A DNA stretch of 64,000 nt from Raphanus sativus (GCF_000801105.2 NC_079512.1:23143848-23207847), one strand, 5' to 3'; positions 25,249 to 37,082 are shown, numbered from the stretch's first letter. Numbers and translations are program-made. The notes: generated by a model not told the origin, from the sequence alone.

Positions 25249-25608
25249 CTAGATTTTGACCTGCACATTAGTACGGGTAATCTTTCATTTATAAAAATAA
25301 AGTTTTTATACTATTTTATATAATCATTTAAATAATATATTTCTGTAATTTTAAAAATAAATAAACAGATAACATATAGTTCTAAATATAAAAATTTAAC
25401 ATATTTTAACAATTTATTTTGTAAAAATTATTACATAATTTTGAATTTTAATCATTTAAAAATTTGAATATTATTTTAGTCATTTAAACGATGAATGATA
25501 TTTTATTTATTTATCTAAACGAAAATAGTTTCAAAATATATTGGTTTACCAATTTAATATAATTTTAATATGTAATTCATTATAACTTCTATTTTAATAT
25601 AATATAGA
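25249..25608 (-). mobile_element. Small Helitron (minus strand, 360 bp)
   Basis: On the minus strand, TCTATATTATATTAAAATAG begins at 25608 and CAAAATCTAG ends at 25249 before T. A weak hairpin (CCCGTAC/GTGCAGG) precedes the end. The base before the 5' TC is G rather than the expected A, so the 5' boundary is less certain. Confidence 0.5.
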
Positions 25609-26514
25609 CTATATAACATTAGTATATAATTTTAATTTTTATAATAAGTTTATTTAAATCAATTTATAATAATACTATACTACTAGTTACGAAATTAATC
25701 AATGCATTAATTAAAAATATATTTAATCTTCTTAAGATTTTGTTAGATTTTTTTCTCAACAGATTTTGTTACTACTAAAACTAAAATTTAAATTTACAGT
25801 TAAAATATATTTGTTTTAATATCTTTATAATTATTTAGAAATGTTATACATTAAATAAACTAAGACAAAAAGACCAAAATAACACCAAACCAATTTTTTG
25901 TCACAAAATAGCATCATAAGGAGGAAATTGATCAATAAAATTTTTATTGAATAGTAAATATGCATTTATAACTCTTGGATTAATTAATCTAAGACTTAGA
26001 GTTTAGAGTTAAGGGGTGGATTTTAGGAATGTGTTCAAATATTTAAAAACAAAAAATAAATATTAAATTTTTCAAAACAAAAAGTGCTATTTTGGTCATT
26101 TTATTTTTTCAGTGTTATTTTGTGACAAAAACTTAAAAGTGATATTTGAGAGAATTAACCATTAACTAATGTAAAATCAAAAAATATAACTAAATATATG
26201 AATCTAGTAAAACTATTTTGTAGTAGATAAACTATATAACAGTGTACGTAATAAAATTAATTATTTTCTAACTAATTTTTACTGTTTAGTAAATAAAATT
26301 TTAAATATTAAAAAATCACTAAACTAAGAGTAACAAAAACCTTAATTTTATATATTTGGCCTCAGGCCCCAAACAGCATGGCACGGCACTGGATATATCA
26401 TATACCGCCAGCATCTGCTTACAAACTGGGGTGGTAGAGAATATATATAAACGATTTTCACTAAATATATTATATTTAAGTATTAAACGATAAATACTAA
26501 CTTTGTCTTCCTAG
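25609..26514. other. AT-rich spacer
   Basis: No gene is recognised. Sequence at about 25880-26150 contains several phrases typical of AT-rich crucifer repeats (GTGCTATTTTGGTCATTTT), but ends cannot be defined. Confidence 0.45.
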
Positions 26515-26639
26515 AAGACTGCTTGGGGTTATTGAAGACCAATAACATTAACGTGAGAGGAAAGCAGTGGAAGACAGAAGATGTTACAGAGATTTACGCC
26601 ACGATTCAGGACATTTGGGAGCTTTACCACTCACCATAA
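26515..26639 (+). pseudogene. Isolated terminal-exon fragment of an unknown gene
   Basis: An open stretch of 40 codons plus TAA starts right after a pyrimidine-rich acceptor (GTCTTCCTAG) with two bases of phase, and reads DCLGLLKTNNINVRGKQWKT onward, ending IWELYHSP. The codons look protein-like and unlike the surrounding AT-rich DNA. No upstream exon is visible. I do not recognise the protein. It is probably a captured or left-over last exon. Confidence 0.4.
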
Positions 26640-26881
26640 TTTCAGTTTCATACATGTACATAAGAACTTGTTGCATACTGTTGATGGTTTGGCAAAAAGA
26701 GAGGACAAGTAAACAACAATATGTAATCTCGTGGCTCAACTATTAGCCACTGTACTTTAAACTTCGTGAAATGAAATCCAAAGAGTTGACAAAAAACAAC
26801 GATAGATACTAACTTGTTATTTTGCTAATCGTCAACTCGTGTAAAGCTAGCTATAACTCTAAGTAATATGATTTCAATTAT

Positions 26882-26948
26882 AAGCATATTCTGGGTTTGA
26901 CAAAAAAAAAAAAGTTTGACAAAAAAAAAAAAAAAGCATATTCTGGGT
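26882..26948 (+). repeat. Micro-insertion between 15-bp perfect repeats
   Basis: AAGCATATTCTGGGT at 26882-26896 and 26934-26948 flank a 37-bp insert, TTGACA(n)GTTTGACA(n), that is two copies of a GAC-plus-A-tail unit. It looks like a retroposon tail inserted with its target duplication. Confidence 0.7.
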
Positions 26949-26971
26949 GAAAACTACATAACCTAGCGAAA

Positions 26972-27602
26972 TCTATCTTATTAAAACAGAAACATTCTGT
27001 TGGACCTAACATTTATTTTGTAAGTTTTTAAATTAAATACACCTTTATACTTTATAAATAAACCTACATTAAATCACTAATGTTATTTTCTTTACACTAC
27101 TATCCATGTTTCCAAACAATATACTTATTTTTTTGTACTACTATCAATGTTTCCAAACAATATACTTTTTATACTACTATCAATGTTTCCAGACAATACA
27201 ATAATTAATCTTAGTTATTTTATATCTATCATGTTCTTTTTAGAATTTTGTAGAAACATCATAATTTCATAAATTGCAAAATAATGAATTTTAAATTTTG
27301 GATTATAAGATTACAAATTATGAAACTATCGGTTAGTAATCTTATAATCCATCAGTTCAATCGGTTAGTCTCGAGGTTTAGTGATTTTTTTTAATATGAA
27401 TATTTTAAAAACCAAAATTGAATTGTCAGATCTCCGGATTAACGGGTATAATCACAATCGGGTTGAATTTAAAAACACTGATTTAAATGCAAAAATATTT
27501 TAAATACACACTCTTTAAAAATTACCAAAATATTTGTTAAGTTATTAGTAAATTTTTTATCGTAAAATATTCCGCGCTTCCAAAGCGCGGATCAAAATCT
27601 AG
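26972..27602 (+). mobile_element. Non-autonomous Helitron (631 bp)
   Basis: Starts TCTATCTTATTAAAACAG after A (26971). Ends with the hairpin CCGCGCTT-CCA-AAGCGCGG, then ATCAAAAT and CTAG before T (27603). All Helitron hallmarks are present. Inside are three tandem copies of a unit with ACTACTATCAATGTTTCC (about 27095-27200). No ORF. Confidence 0.9.
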
Positions 27603-28012
27603 TAACAATTAAACCAAAAGAGAAAGGATACATTCGATAAGAGAGAGAGAACACATATTAGAATAAAAATTAATCCCTGAGTTCGGCAGCTCAATAATAG
27701 AAATAATTCATTTTTAAATGAAATAAAATATTTGCGAGATCTTCAGTTGACGTATGTCAAGGATTTTTACAAAGTCAATAATATTTAGATTTTATTAAAG
27801 GGGAAGTTGACAAATTCTTAAGCTTTTTGTTACTTACCTAACTCTCCCGTAAATAAGTTAGGTTTCATTTTCTTAGTTCTAGCCTCTAGGACAACCTTAA
27901 TGGTTGGTATCTAATAAGGGATATGTAAAATTTAAATTATTATTATTTTAATATATTTTTAACAAGTAATTAGTTTTTATCCTTTTCAAAAGTTTAAAGT
28001 TAAACTAATCAT

Positions 28013-28627
28013 CTACGTTACATGGAATCGCCCATGAAGGTGCGTTTCTCGTTTCCGAAGCGGAATCGGAAGCGGAAGCGCTCGGAATCGTATGGAATCG
28101 TTTCGGAATCGCGTTTCCAGAATTGTGGTGTTTGGAAGCGTGACGGAAGCGCACGGTTCGTATGTGGAAGCGTTGATGGTTGTAGATCGGAAGCTTGACG
28201 GTTATGTTGATGTGCAAAGAAGAAGAAGAAGAAGAACTCTGTTCTATGGGCTTGCTTAATTTAATTGATTTATGGCCCAACTTACTTTACTTTATTAATA
28301 TATATAACAATAGAGTTAAAACTAAAAAAAATACAAGTCCATTCAACTTTGTACGTTTTTTTTTCTGAATAATAATCTAATGATAGTCTTTTTTACTTAT
28401 TCGTTTTGTTTCATGTTGTTTGTATTATTCGGTTGCTGTGTATGAGTTAATTAATTGAAATGCTTTATTTTTCAGTTTCAAAGAAATATAAATATACATA
28501 GATTTACATATATATTATTATATTTTTTTCTTTGTAACTATACATATTTATTTTATTTTAGTTATAGTATATGAATTATGCACTAGTTCACTAATTAAAA
28601 TATTTTATTCGATATATTAATTTTTGT

Positions 28628-28677
<50 letters not shown>

Positions 28678-28780
28678 GCTTCCAACACGTACCCGCTTCC
28701 TAAATATTTTTAAATATATGTTTCCGCGCTTCCTAACGTTTCCGCTTCTGCGTTTCCACTTCCGTTTCCATGTAACATAG
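28013..28780. mobile_element. Non-autonomous hAT-type element (768 bp)
   Basis: Inverted ends CTACGTTACATGG and CTATGTTACATGG are flanked by a perfect 8-bp duplication, CTAATCAT (28005-28012 and 28781-28788). The ends carry many GGAAGCG/GGAATCG repeats, and a TA microsatellite fills part of the middle (about 28630-28676). The open frame on the minus strand here is made of these repeats and is not a gene. Confidence 0.85.
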
Positions 28781-28788
28781 CTAATCAT

Positions 28789-29825
28789 ATGTTGACAATT
28801 TGACTAAAAATTGCAAAAGGGTATCTAAGGAGTTGATATTTTGGATATTCTCCACAAAAATTTACTTCTCTTTCTTACTTTTATATATTTCTATTATTAT
28901 TTCTTTAATATATTCAAGGTAGAACCTTGCCATTGGACATTCTCTTTATCACTATGTCTATAATCTAAAATTTAATACACCCAGTAAAAGTTGAATATGA
29001 TATCGAGTCCTTCTAGGATGTAACTCTGTTTAAGTATTTCGGGGTATTTAACATTTCTTTTGATGAACATGCTACTTTTTCTGAAAATTTAACTGTAGTT
29101 TGATTTTATAACTCATATTCAAAAGTAATGTTGCCATATAAGTATATAACCCTTGAAAAGGAACTTAGGGATTCACATGCAAAGGACAAGATTTTGGACA
29201 GAAGTGACCACAAAGACGATTAAGATGTCGGGTGCAAAGTAGGTCTGATCATTTTGCTATATATGTTTCTTTTTCAATTAGGCTTTTTAGCTTAACATAT
29301 AACTTCATACACTAGTCATTTATATAATTTACCAAAATTTTCGTTTTGTTTGGAGTTTGAACGAAAAGTTTCCAAAAACTTAACCGCATCAGCATGAGAG
29401 CATTCGATATTCGTCTCTCAAATCATGAACCATGCTCTGCATTGCACTTAACTCATTAGACATTAGTTATTTAGTATATTATTTTTCTATGTGAACAATA
29501 AACATATATTTTAAATAAACTTAAACAAATTAATTGGAAAGCTTCCTTTGTCTAGAAGTTTGACTAATGATTTATTAATACTTTTATATGAGGAAATTTG
29601 GGTTTCAATTTTCAGAAAAGATAGAAATATGCGAATTAGTAGAGAAACGACTTACAATAAATCTACAATATGACATAAAGTTTACCGTCAAGTATGAATC
29701 CGATATAGCAGCTTAGATAATGCAGCGTTTGTAATGTTTTTCAGAATTTGTAATAGCAAAAAAAACAAACTAAGTGAGACTCATCTACTTGTATCGTACG
29801 AATAGTTTAGTCATGTATTTTTTAA
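28789..29825. other. AT-rich spacer
   Basis: No gene is recognised. A less AT-rich patch at about 29150-29250 reads partly open but without a recognisable domain. Confidence 0.45.
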
Positions 29826-31149
29826 CTAGGTGATTCTTCCGTGCTCATGCACGGAAATAAATATTTACAAATAAGTACTTTACTTTGTTTGTTTATATGT
29901 TTTAAGTAATCTTTTATTTGTATGTATAAAAATTGTATTAAATATCTTTATGTTTTAAGTATGATATTTTGTATTATTTCAACTTTTTTTTTTTGAGTTG
30001 TATATAGACGGTTAAATTAATGATGATTTTTCTCATTAGGTTAAAATTATCGTATTAGTAGGTAATTCAGTTTATCCTCTTATATTTGTAAATATATTTC
30101 ATAAAATTTTGTATAATTTGATATATCTTATTTTAGAAAAATAAAAAAAGTAAATCAGATATTCATTAATAAACATAACTTGTAAAATATTGAAAATTTA
30201 TTCACGTATATGAATATATGCAAAATAGATACGTCATAATAATTGGTTGATTTAGTTGTTCATATTTTGATTGATATCATTACTTGCATTTGGTATATTG
30301 GGCTATATCATTTTTTAATCATAATGTTTTGGTTATAATTAGACTAAAATAAAACGATTTTGCTAATTACATTATTTTTAGTTTACCTTCGGTTCATAAA
30401 TATATTATGTATAATTTATATATGTTTTTGATAAAAATATATAAGTCTATATTTTAAAATTTGATAGATAATTTATATATGTTTATGTATAATCAATCTT
30501 TTATATTCTAGAAATATTATTATCTTATAGAAAAATGTCTAAATTATTTTATTAATATTATAAATTTTCTTTTTCTTATAAATATTTTAATACAAATTTG
30601 ATTTAACTGAACATTAAAATTAAGATAAAAATAATTTTGTTTATTTTGAATTATATTTAAGAATGTGCATGTATATATTTAAAATTATAATCTTAGGTAG
30701 ATTTTCCTATCTATTTATTTTAATTAAATATATTAAATCAATATGTAAAATTGCTTTATTGTCAAAAATTAAAATTAAAAAAATATTTATAAAATCTGTA
30801 GATATATATAAGAAACTAATGATTTTACGATTTAATTTGATTTTATGATTTATTTTTTTATAATTTTCTAAAAATATGTATATATTTTCGAAATATTTTT
30901 AATTTAAATGATAATCCGAAATTTGAAATGCCATAATTGAATATATTTATTTTAATGATGATTTATGAGTTATTACCATGTTTTAAAAAAGTCCAAAAAT
31001 ATAAATCGACAATAAATGTAATATATGAGTTATTACTATATTTTAAAATTTTTACCAAAAATATAAATTAACATTAAATATAATTTTTCATGTCATATTT
31101 ATCTTTAAAACATGTCATCAATTTTAGTAGCCATGTCACAATTATTAAT
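29826..31149 (-). mobile_element. Helitron A (minus strand), 5' end missing
   Basis: On the minus strand the 3' end is a clear hairpin, CCGTGC-ATGA-GCACGG, then AAGAATCAC and CTAG before T. The interior (about 30650-31140) matches, inverted, Helitron C at 31697-32437. It stops where the end of Helitron B begins, so its own TC terminus is absent. Confidence 0.7.
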
Positions 31150-32634
31150 TTAGGTGTTTTCCTGCACCATGTGTAGTGATGAATTTTTTGAAAGTTAAAT
31201 TTAATATTTTAAAATGTAATTTATTAATATTATATGTTTTATTACTTTTACCAATAATTAATATAAATATCATTAATTAAGCATAAAATTAAGAGAAATA
31301 TTTTTTTTTAAATTATATTTAAGAATATATATGTATATTTATCAAGTTAAAATATTAGATAAAAAAATTTATTTATTACATTTGGTTAAATGTATTAAAT
31401 CAACTTGTACTAAATTACTAAAAATCATATAAAATTTTATAGTTATCAAAAATTAAAACTAAATAATATTTACATAATTTGTAGATATCTAAAAGAAACT
31501 AATGATATTACGATTTAATTTTTTTTTTAATTTAGAAAATTTAGAAACTTTTAGATAATAAAAAAATTGATAATTATAAAAGTAAACTTATATAATATTT
31601 CGAAATTATAAATGTCATATTTGAATATATTTATTTTATTGATGATTTATGAGTTATTACCATATTCTACAAAGTTTACAAAAATATAAATCAATATCCC
31701 CTAGATTATATTTGAGAAGTGATTTTGCCACATGTCATCTCTAAGATCATTCTCAGAAAAATAATATGACATGGCTACTAAAATTGATGACATGGCTTAT
31801 AGATTAATATGACATGGACAATTTACATTTAATGTTAATTTATATTTTTGGTAAACTTTTAAAATATGGTAACAACTCATATATTACATTTATTGTCGAT
31901 TTATATTTTGGAAACTTTTTTAGAATATGGTAATAACACATAAATCATCATTAAAATAAATAAATTCAACTATAGCATCTAAAATTTCGAAATATCATTT
32001 AATTATTTATTTTAAAATTATAAAAATTTCAAAAAATGTATACAACTTTTTTACAAAATTATAAAATTAAATCGTAAATTATTAGTTTCTTATATACTGT
32101 ATATCTACAAATTTTATAAGTATTGTTTAATTTTAATTTTTGAAAGTTATGCAATTTTTACATATTTATTTAATATATTTAATTATAATAAATAGATAGA
32201 AATATCTATCTAAGATTAGAATTTTAAATATATACATGCATATTCTTAAACATAATTTAAAATAAATAAAATTGTTTTTATCTTTATTTTTATGTTTAGT
32301 TAAATCAAATTTATACTTAAATATTAGTAAGAAAAAGAAAATTACAATATTAATAAAAAAATTAAATATAATTTATATTTATCTATTAAAACATATTTTA
32401 AATTTTTTTAGTGCACATGGTGCAGGAAGACACCTAGTTAAATGTAATATATGAGTTATTGCCATATTTTACAAAAATTTCCAAAAATATATATCAGCAT
32501 TAAATGTAATTGTCCATGTCATATTTAACCATATGATATGTCATCAATCTTAATAGACACGTCATAATTTTTTTTGTGAAAACGATTGTAGAGAAAACAT
32601 GTGGCAAATCACTTCGCAAATAATGTTTAGGGGA
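31150..32634 (-). mobile_element. Helitron B (minus strand), interrupted by Helitron C
   Basis: The 5' end on the minus strand is TCCCCTAAACATTATTTG starting at 32634 after A. The 3' end near 31150 has the hairpin TGCAGG/CACATGGTGCA region but a mutated terminus (CTAA). Removing 31697-32437 rejoins ATAAATCAATA with TTAAATGTAATATATG, which matches the uninterrupted copy in Helitron A (31000-31030). So B is one element split by a later insertion. Confidence 0.75.
31697..32437 (+). mobile_element. Helitron C, complete, nested in Helitron B (741 bp)
   Basis: Starts TCCCCTAGATTATATTTG after A (31696). Ends with the hairpin TGCAC-ATG-GTGCA, then GGAAGACAC and CTAG before T (32438). It belongs to the same family as the host element B but lies in the opposite orientation. 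No coding capacity. Confidence 0.85.
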
Positions 32635-32825
32635 TATAAAATTTTCGGATAATGTGAAACCGGCCCATTTGCTTGTTGATTTATTCGTAATCCAGAAGTT
32701 AGTCATCTGATTACTTAATTATCGGTTGCTTATGGACCAACACAACCAAAGTGGACAAAGACAAACAATAAACTAATTTAATTAGGAATCTAACAATGTT
32801 CGGGTCCGCCCTATTCATTAACTTA

Positions 32826-33602
32826 GGCCTTGAGTGACAACCGCGGGTAAACAAAACGCACAGCGGGATAGTTTTTTGGTCACCATTCACCTTGTTTTTG
32901 ATTATTAGTGGTTGTAATTAAAATAATTATAAATAAGAAAAGATGGTATAGCGGGACTGACTTTTGTGTGAACCGCGCCTTGAAACAAAAAGCGAGTGAT
33001 AATGTGTGGTTTGTTATACTGTTGTTAGCTAGTGTATTAAAAGTTAGTATTTTTTTATTATTTTTTTTTGACAAAGTTTATTATCATTGATTAATTAAAA
33101 TTCACAGAAAATATATGCAACCAACGTTTATATTTTCTGTTTTACCTTTTAGAGAATATGGAAAACCAGATTTTATATAATTTTTCATTTTTAGGTTTTT
33201 AAACTGAAAACCAAAAATTATTAAATCTTTAAGTTATAATACATATTATAGTTTATTTAGTTTTATTTAAACGGTAATGGTTTGTTACCCTGTTGTTAGC
33301 TAGTGTATTAAAAGTTAGTATTTTATTGTTATTATTTTTTTGACAAAGTTTATTATTATTGATTAATTAAAATGCACAGAAAATATATGCAACCAACGTT
33401 TATATTTTCTATTTTACCTTTTAGAGAATATGGAAAACCAGATTTTATATAATTAATTTTGATATTGATTTTACTACATTTTTATTTTTAAATAACAAAC
33501 TTAAATTAATTTTATTTACAAACTAAATAAAATAAGATACAGGCTATAAAATCTCATTAATAGCATATTAAATTTCATATATCAGATATAAAATATTTTT
33601 AA

Positions 33603-33649
<47 letters not shown>

Positions 33650-33882
33650 TATTAATATCACTGATTTTTTTATTTTGTAAAATATAAATATATTATATGC
33701 TTCCCGCAATTGCACTATTCATTATATATGTTACCATTCGTATTTCTTTTGAGCCGCTTATTTAGAATAACCGCAGTTCTCCCGCAATATGCGTTTCTCT
33801 TATACAAACCGCAATCAAACCGCACCGCAATATTCAATCCGCTTATCACGCACCGCTTAAACCGCTGTTACCATTCAGAGCC
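32826..33882. mobile_element. PIF/Harbinger-type non-autonomous element (1057 bp)
   Basis: Imperfect inverted ends, GGCCTTGAGTGACAACCGCGG on one side and GGCTCTGAATGGTAACAGCGG on the other, are flanked by TTA (32823-32825, 33883-33885). Ends are rich in ACCGC-type repeats. Inside, a segment of about 180 bp is duplicated (33006-33190 and 33278-33460), and there is a TA microsatellite (about 33605-33645). No transposase. TTA duplication and GG start fit Harbinger/Tourist; a hAT origin is less likely. Confidence 0.6.
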
Positions 33883-35413
33883 TTAATATGAACGAGCGAA
33901 AATGCGACGTGATAATTGAAGGCAACTAAAAGCTTTTCCAGAATACTGAGCAGAATGTTACACATGTTTCTCCGGTCAATCTCATATAAATTCATACATG
34001 ATTATTTATCGGCTTCGCTGTAGATATTAGACTATCTTTATCGCTGTCCTTACCTTCGGATCTTAGCATATTAGCATATGAGTGATTTAATTTAAATCAG
34101 AAATAAGGAAAAAAGAGTGGGACATTTACTAAATTAGAAACGTCCTTGACTCGTCCCTCGTGCCACGTGTTGGCTCGAAACGAAGCGGAGAAGCCAAGGA
34201 GGGGAAACACGAGTGAATTGTTTCATTTTCGATCTAGAAATATTTTGTTGGTCTCTCTCGACGACGAAGGCGACGCATGCGATAAAGAAGACCGACGATT
34301 TCATCTCCTACCTGTGAACAGATTCTGACCTCTGACTCAGCCGATTCCACTCTGCTACCTCCTCCAGACTCTCTCCCGCATCCCCAACCTCATTCTCCGC
34401 CTCCCGATTCGCAACTGTTTCTCCGACGATTTCTGACTAGATTCCCTCTCCCGAACCCGTCACCAGATTTCAATCAAAAAGGTACTCCTCTCTGCCTGTA
34501 GATTAGTTTCTGTTTCTCGATCTAGTTCCTCCGCATGCGTTTGTAGATGCTTTGTTGTGATGATTTGTTCGGTAGATTAGTTTTTGTTTGTCGATATAGT
34601 TCCTCCGACTCGGGCATCTACGAAAGCTAATTAGTTTTGATATGTTCGGTTTGATTAACTAATGAGTTTAAATTTAGTTTCTTTTTTGATGATGATGATC
34701 GTTGATGGTATGTTCGGTTATTGCTTCTTTGATAGTTTCACATATCATTTCTGAACTTAAGTTGTTTCTGTCTCGATATTATATCGCATACAAGTTGTTT
34801 GTGTTTTGATTTCTTATCACATTTCATTTCTGGAGTTTAGTCGTTTGTGTTTTGAAGCTATCGTCTTATTAAATATAGTAGATATATAGAGCAGATAATT
34901 TTTTCCTCAAAGCAAAGTTGCTTTCGTAGATGTGACTTCAATTGAAAATTATATGAAAGCTTTTAGTTGGTTGTTGTATTTGATTATTCTTAACGAAAGC
35001 TGTCATATTTTAGTTATGTGTTGACGATTAGCTTAGTCATTTACTTGAATGGTTGAAGTGTAACAAAAAAATACAGCTTAGTTATTTCCTTGAATGGTTA
35101 GGATTGAAGGTATATAGTTAGGTTTTGAAGATAGTTTAAGAGGAGATAGTCCTCTATGCTTGAAGATAGTTTACGTTTTGTAGTTGTGGGTGATGAGATT
35201 GTAATAAGTTTTGAAGTTATGACTGTATTAAGTTTTGATTAGACCCTGGTAGTTTATGGTTACCTCTTTATGATGGTTTATTTAATTAGCTTTAGTTAAT
35301 TCTCACCTATAAAAACAAAACAAGCTTTCATTGTTTTACACACATCATCTTCTTTCACTCTTTGTTTGCGGCATATGTTCCTCTCTTCCCCTCTTCTTTG
35401 TCTTCTAATCGCT

Positions 35414-36257
35414 ATGGATTCAAGGAATCCATTGAATCCATATAGTCAGACTCCTAGTTTAGTCGGTCTCCTTAATAGCCAGAACTTTTCCTATATGAAA
35501 GTTATCAAGATAGTGTGAACTTTGGAGCATCTGAGATCCATTGGCCTCAAGGGAGAGAAAGAAGTGGACACCAGCTGATGACGAGGTGACAATCAGCGCG
35601 TGGATAAACACTTCAAAGGATCCGATTGTTGGAAACTCACAAAAGTCAGGGACCTTCTGGGCTCGAGTTGGTGATTACTATGCTGCAAGTCCGCATGGTA
35701 GAGCTCATGGTGTAGGAAGAGATGGTCTAAACATCAAGCAGAGATGGCACAAGATTAATGATTTCACTAACAAGTTCTGTGCTGCACATGCGGCAGCAGA
35801 GAGACAGATCAGCTCTGGTCAGAGTGACCCTGATGTTCTCAAGCTGGCGCACGACATCTACTACACTAACAACAATAAGAAATTTACTCTAGAGCATGTG
35901 TGGTGTCTCTTGAGGTATGAGCAGAAGTGGCTTAGCCTCAACCCTCCTAAACCTACTGGTAGTTCAAAGCGTAAAGCTTCTGAGACTCCTACCGAAAGTT
36001 CAAACACCACTGCTGCTGATCATGAGGTCCGCCCTAAAAGTATCAAGGCTGCTAATGCTAGAAGGTATGGAGGAAAAGGCAAGTATGTGGCTGACTATGC
36101 GAGCATTTGGGAGATGAAGAAGGAGGATTTGGAGAGGAAGGAGAGACTGTCAAAGCTCGCCATACTTGACACTCTGTTAGCCAAAAAAGAACCACTCACT
36201 GAGGCTGAAGAAGTGGTGAAGGATAAGCTACTTGCCATACTAGACACTCTATGTTAG
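35414..36257 (+). pseudogene. Harbinger ORF1 (Myb/SANT-like, NAM-associated C-terminus), frameshifted
   Basis: ORF1 of PIF/Harbinger elements is a Myb/SANT-type DNA-binding partner that brings the transposase to the ends and into the nucleus. The natural start is the ATG at 35414 (MDSRNPLNPYSQTPS). The frame changes near 35490 and again near 35540, then runs open to TAG at 36257. The long part contains the SANT-like KKWTPADDEVTISAWIN motif with a RWHKINDFTNKF segment, then a basic linker and a Glu/Lys-rich NAM-associated C-terminal helix region. The apparent start at 35541 is TTG and not credible. Such proteins are often misannotated as glutathione S-transferase T3-like. Confidence 0.82.
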
Positions 36258-36485
36258 TAGTGTCTTAAATGTATCTCTGTATTTCTGTTATGTTTCCTAC
36301 TTTTAAAAATCAATGTATCTCTGTATTTCTGTTCCTACTCTTGTATTTCTGTTCCTGCTTATTTATAAAAATATTTTTATGGTTGCAAATTGTGTGGTTG
36401 TTTTCGTATATAGTTTTGCAGGTTTAGTTTTGCTTCTAGCTGCTAATAAGCTTGTCCATGTAATTGTTTTGCAGGTTTACTCTCA

Positions 36486-37082
36486 ATGGGCCGATACAGT
36501 TACAGCCAGCCTTCACTCTCGGATGACTACGGTCTCACAGGTGAAAGTAGTGACCAAGATGTGCCGATAAGTCGTCGTGACCAAGAAGAGTTAATATACG
36601 AAGAGCTTATTCGTCGTGACCAAGAAGAGCTTAGTCGTCGTGACCAAGAAGAGTTAATCCTCCAATATGGCGAAACGGCTCGTTATCCTCCACAGCCAGA
36701 GGTGGAGTTTGGATTCCCTCAGACTTGTTACTGTGATGGCGAACCCCTTATAGCAACATCATACACAAGAAGCGACCCAGGGAGGAGATACTACACTTGC
36801 GAGAATGTTGACGATGGTGAATGCCACATCTGGAAATGGTGGGACGTCGCGGTGATGGAGGAGATGAGTGCGACAGACAAACGCATACTTATGTTGGAGG
36901 AAAAGGTAGATAATCTGAACTCTATCAACAGCTATGAGACTAACGAGAAGGTTGTTAAGCTAGAGAAGTTAGTTTCTGACTTGGCAAAGAAGAAATCAAG
37001 TTTGATCGATGGGTTCGAAGTGTTTGTTGGTGTAATGCTCCTACTTTTGGTTGTAATAGGTATGGTGATCGTCTTTAAGTGA
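36486..37082 (+). CDS. GRF zinc-finger protein with C-terminal membrane segment
   Basis: Intact 198-aa ORF from ATG 36486, preceded by a possible acceptor (TTTTGCAG). N-terminus is Ser/Tyr-rich. RRDQEEL occurs three times (about residues 30-60). A GRF-type zinc finger follows (CYCDGEPL, SYTRSDPGRRYYTC, C-HIWKWWD; about residues 80-120), then a predicted coiled coil (residues about 130-170), and a C-terminal hydrophobic helix (VGVMLLLLVVIGMVIVF). GRF fingers bind single-stranded nucleic acid in some proteins; the function here is unknown. It resembles Arabidopsis At4g04775-type proteins. It lies between the Harbinger ORF1 relic and transposase relic, in the same orientation, and unlike them has no lesion. 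Confidence 0.75.
   Translation: MGRYSYSQPSLSDDYGLTGESSDQDVPISRRDQEELIYEELIRRDQEELSRRDQEELILQYGETARYPPQPEVEFGFPQTCYCDGEPLIATSYTRSDPGRRYYTCENVDDGECHIWKWWDVAVMEEMSATDKRILMLEEKVDNLNSINSYETNEKVVKLEKLVSDLAKKKSSLIDGFEVFVGVMLLLLVVIGMVIVFK

Larger units (their letters stand above)
17307..26391. mobile_element. Possible older hAT-like element hosting the CACTA insertion
   Basis: On the left, CAGAGCCGCC begins at 17307, followed by GCCTCAGCCCC and TTTTTTGGGCCCCC. On the right, GGCCTCAGGCCCC and GGCACGGCACTG end at 26391. Read inward, both ends start CAGNGCCG and carry a GGCCTGAGG-like block, as in many plant hAT relics. Flanks (GATATTATAC and GATATATCAT) are similar, but not a clean 8-bp duplication. 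Without the CACTA element about 1.5 kb would remain, including the Helitron near 25249. This is inference. Confidence 0.4.

Noticed and set aside
28005..28280. 91-aa frame on the minus strand
   Set aside because: It lies across the end of a hAT-type element and consists of GGAAGCG-type repeats; not a gene.
28630..28676. Long TA tract as a special structure
   Set aside because: Ordinary TA microsatellite; similar ones occur at 33605 and 58313.
35541..35545. TTG as start of the Harbinger ORF1
   Set aside because: The true start is upstream (ATG 35414) with intervening frameshifts; TTG starts are not credible here.
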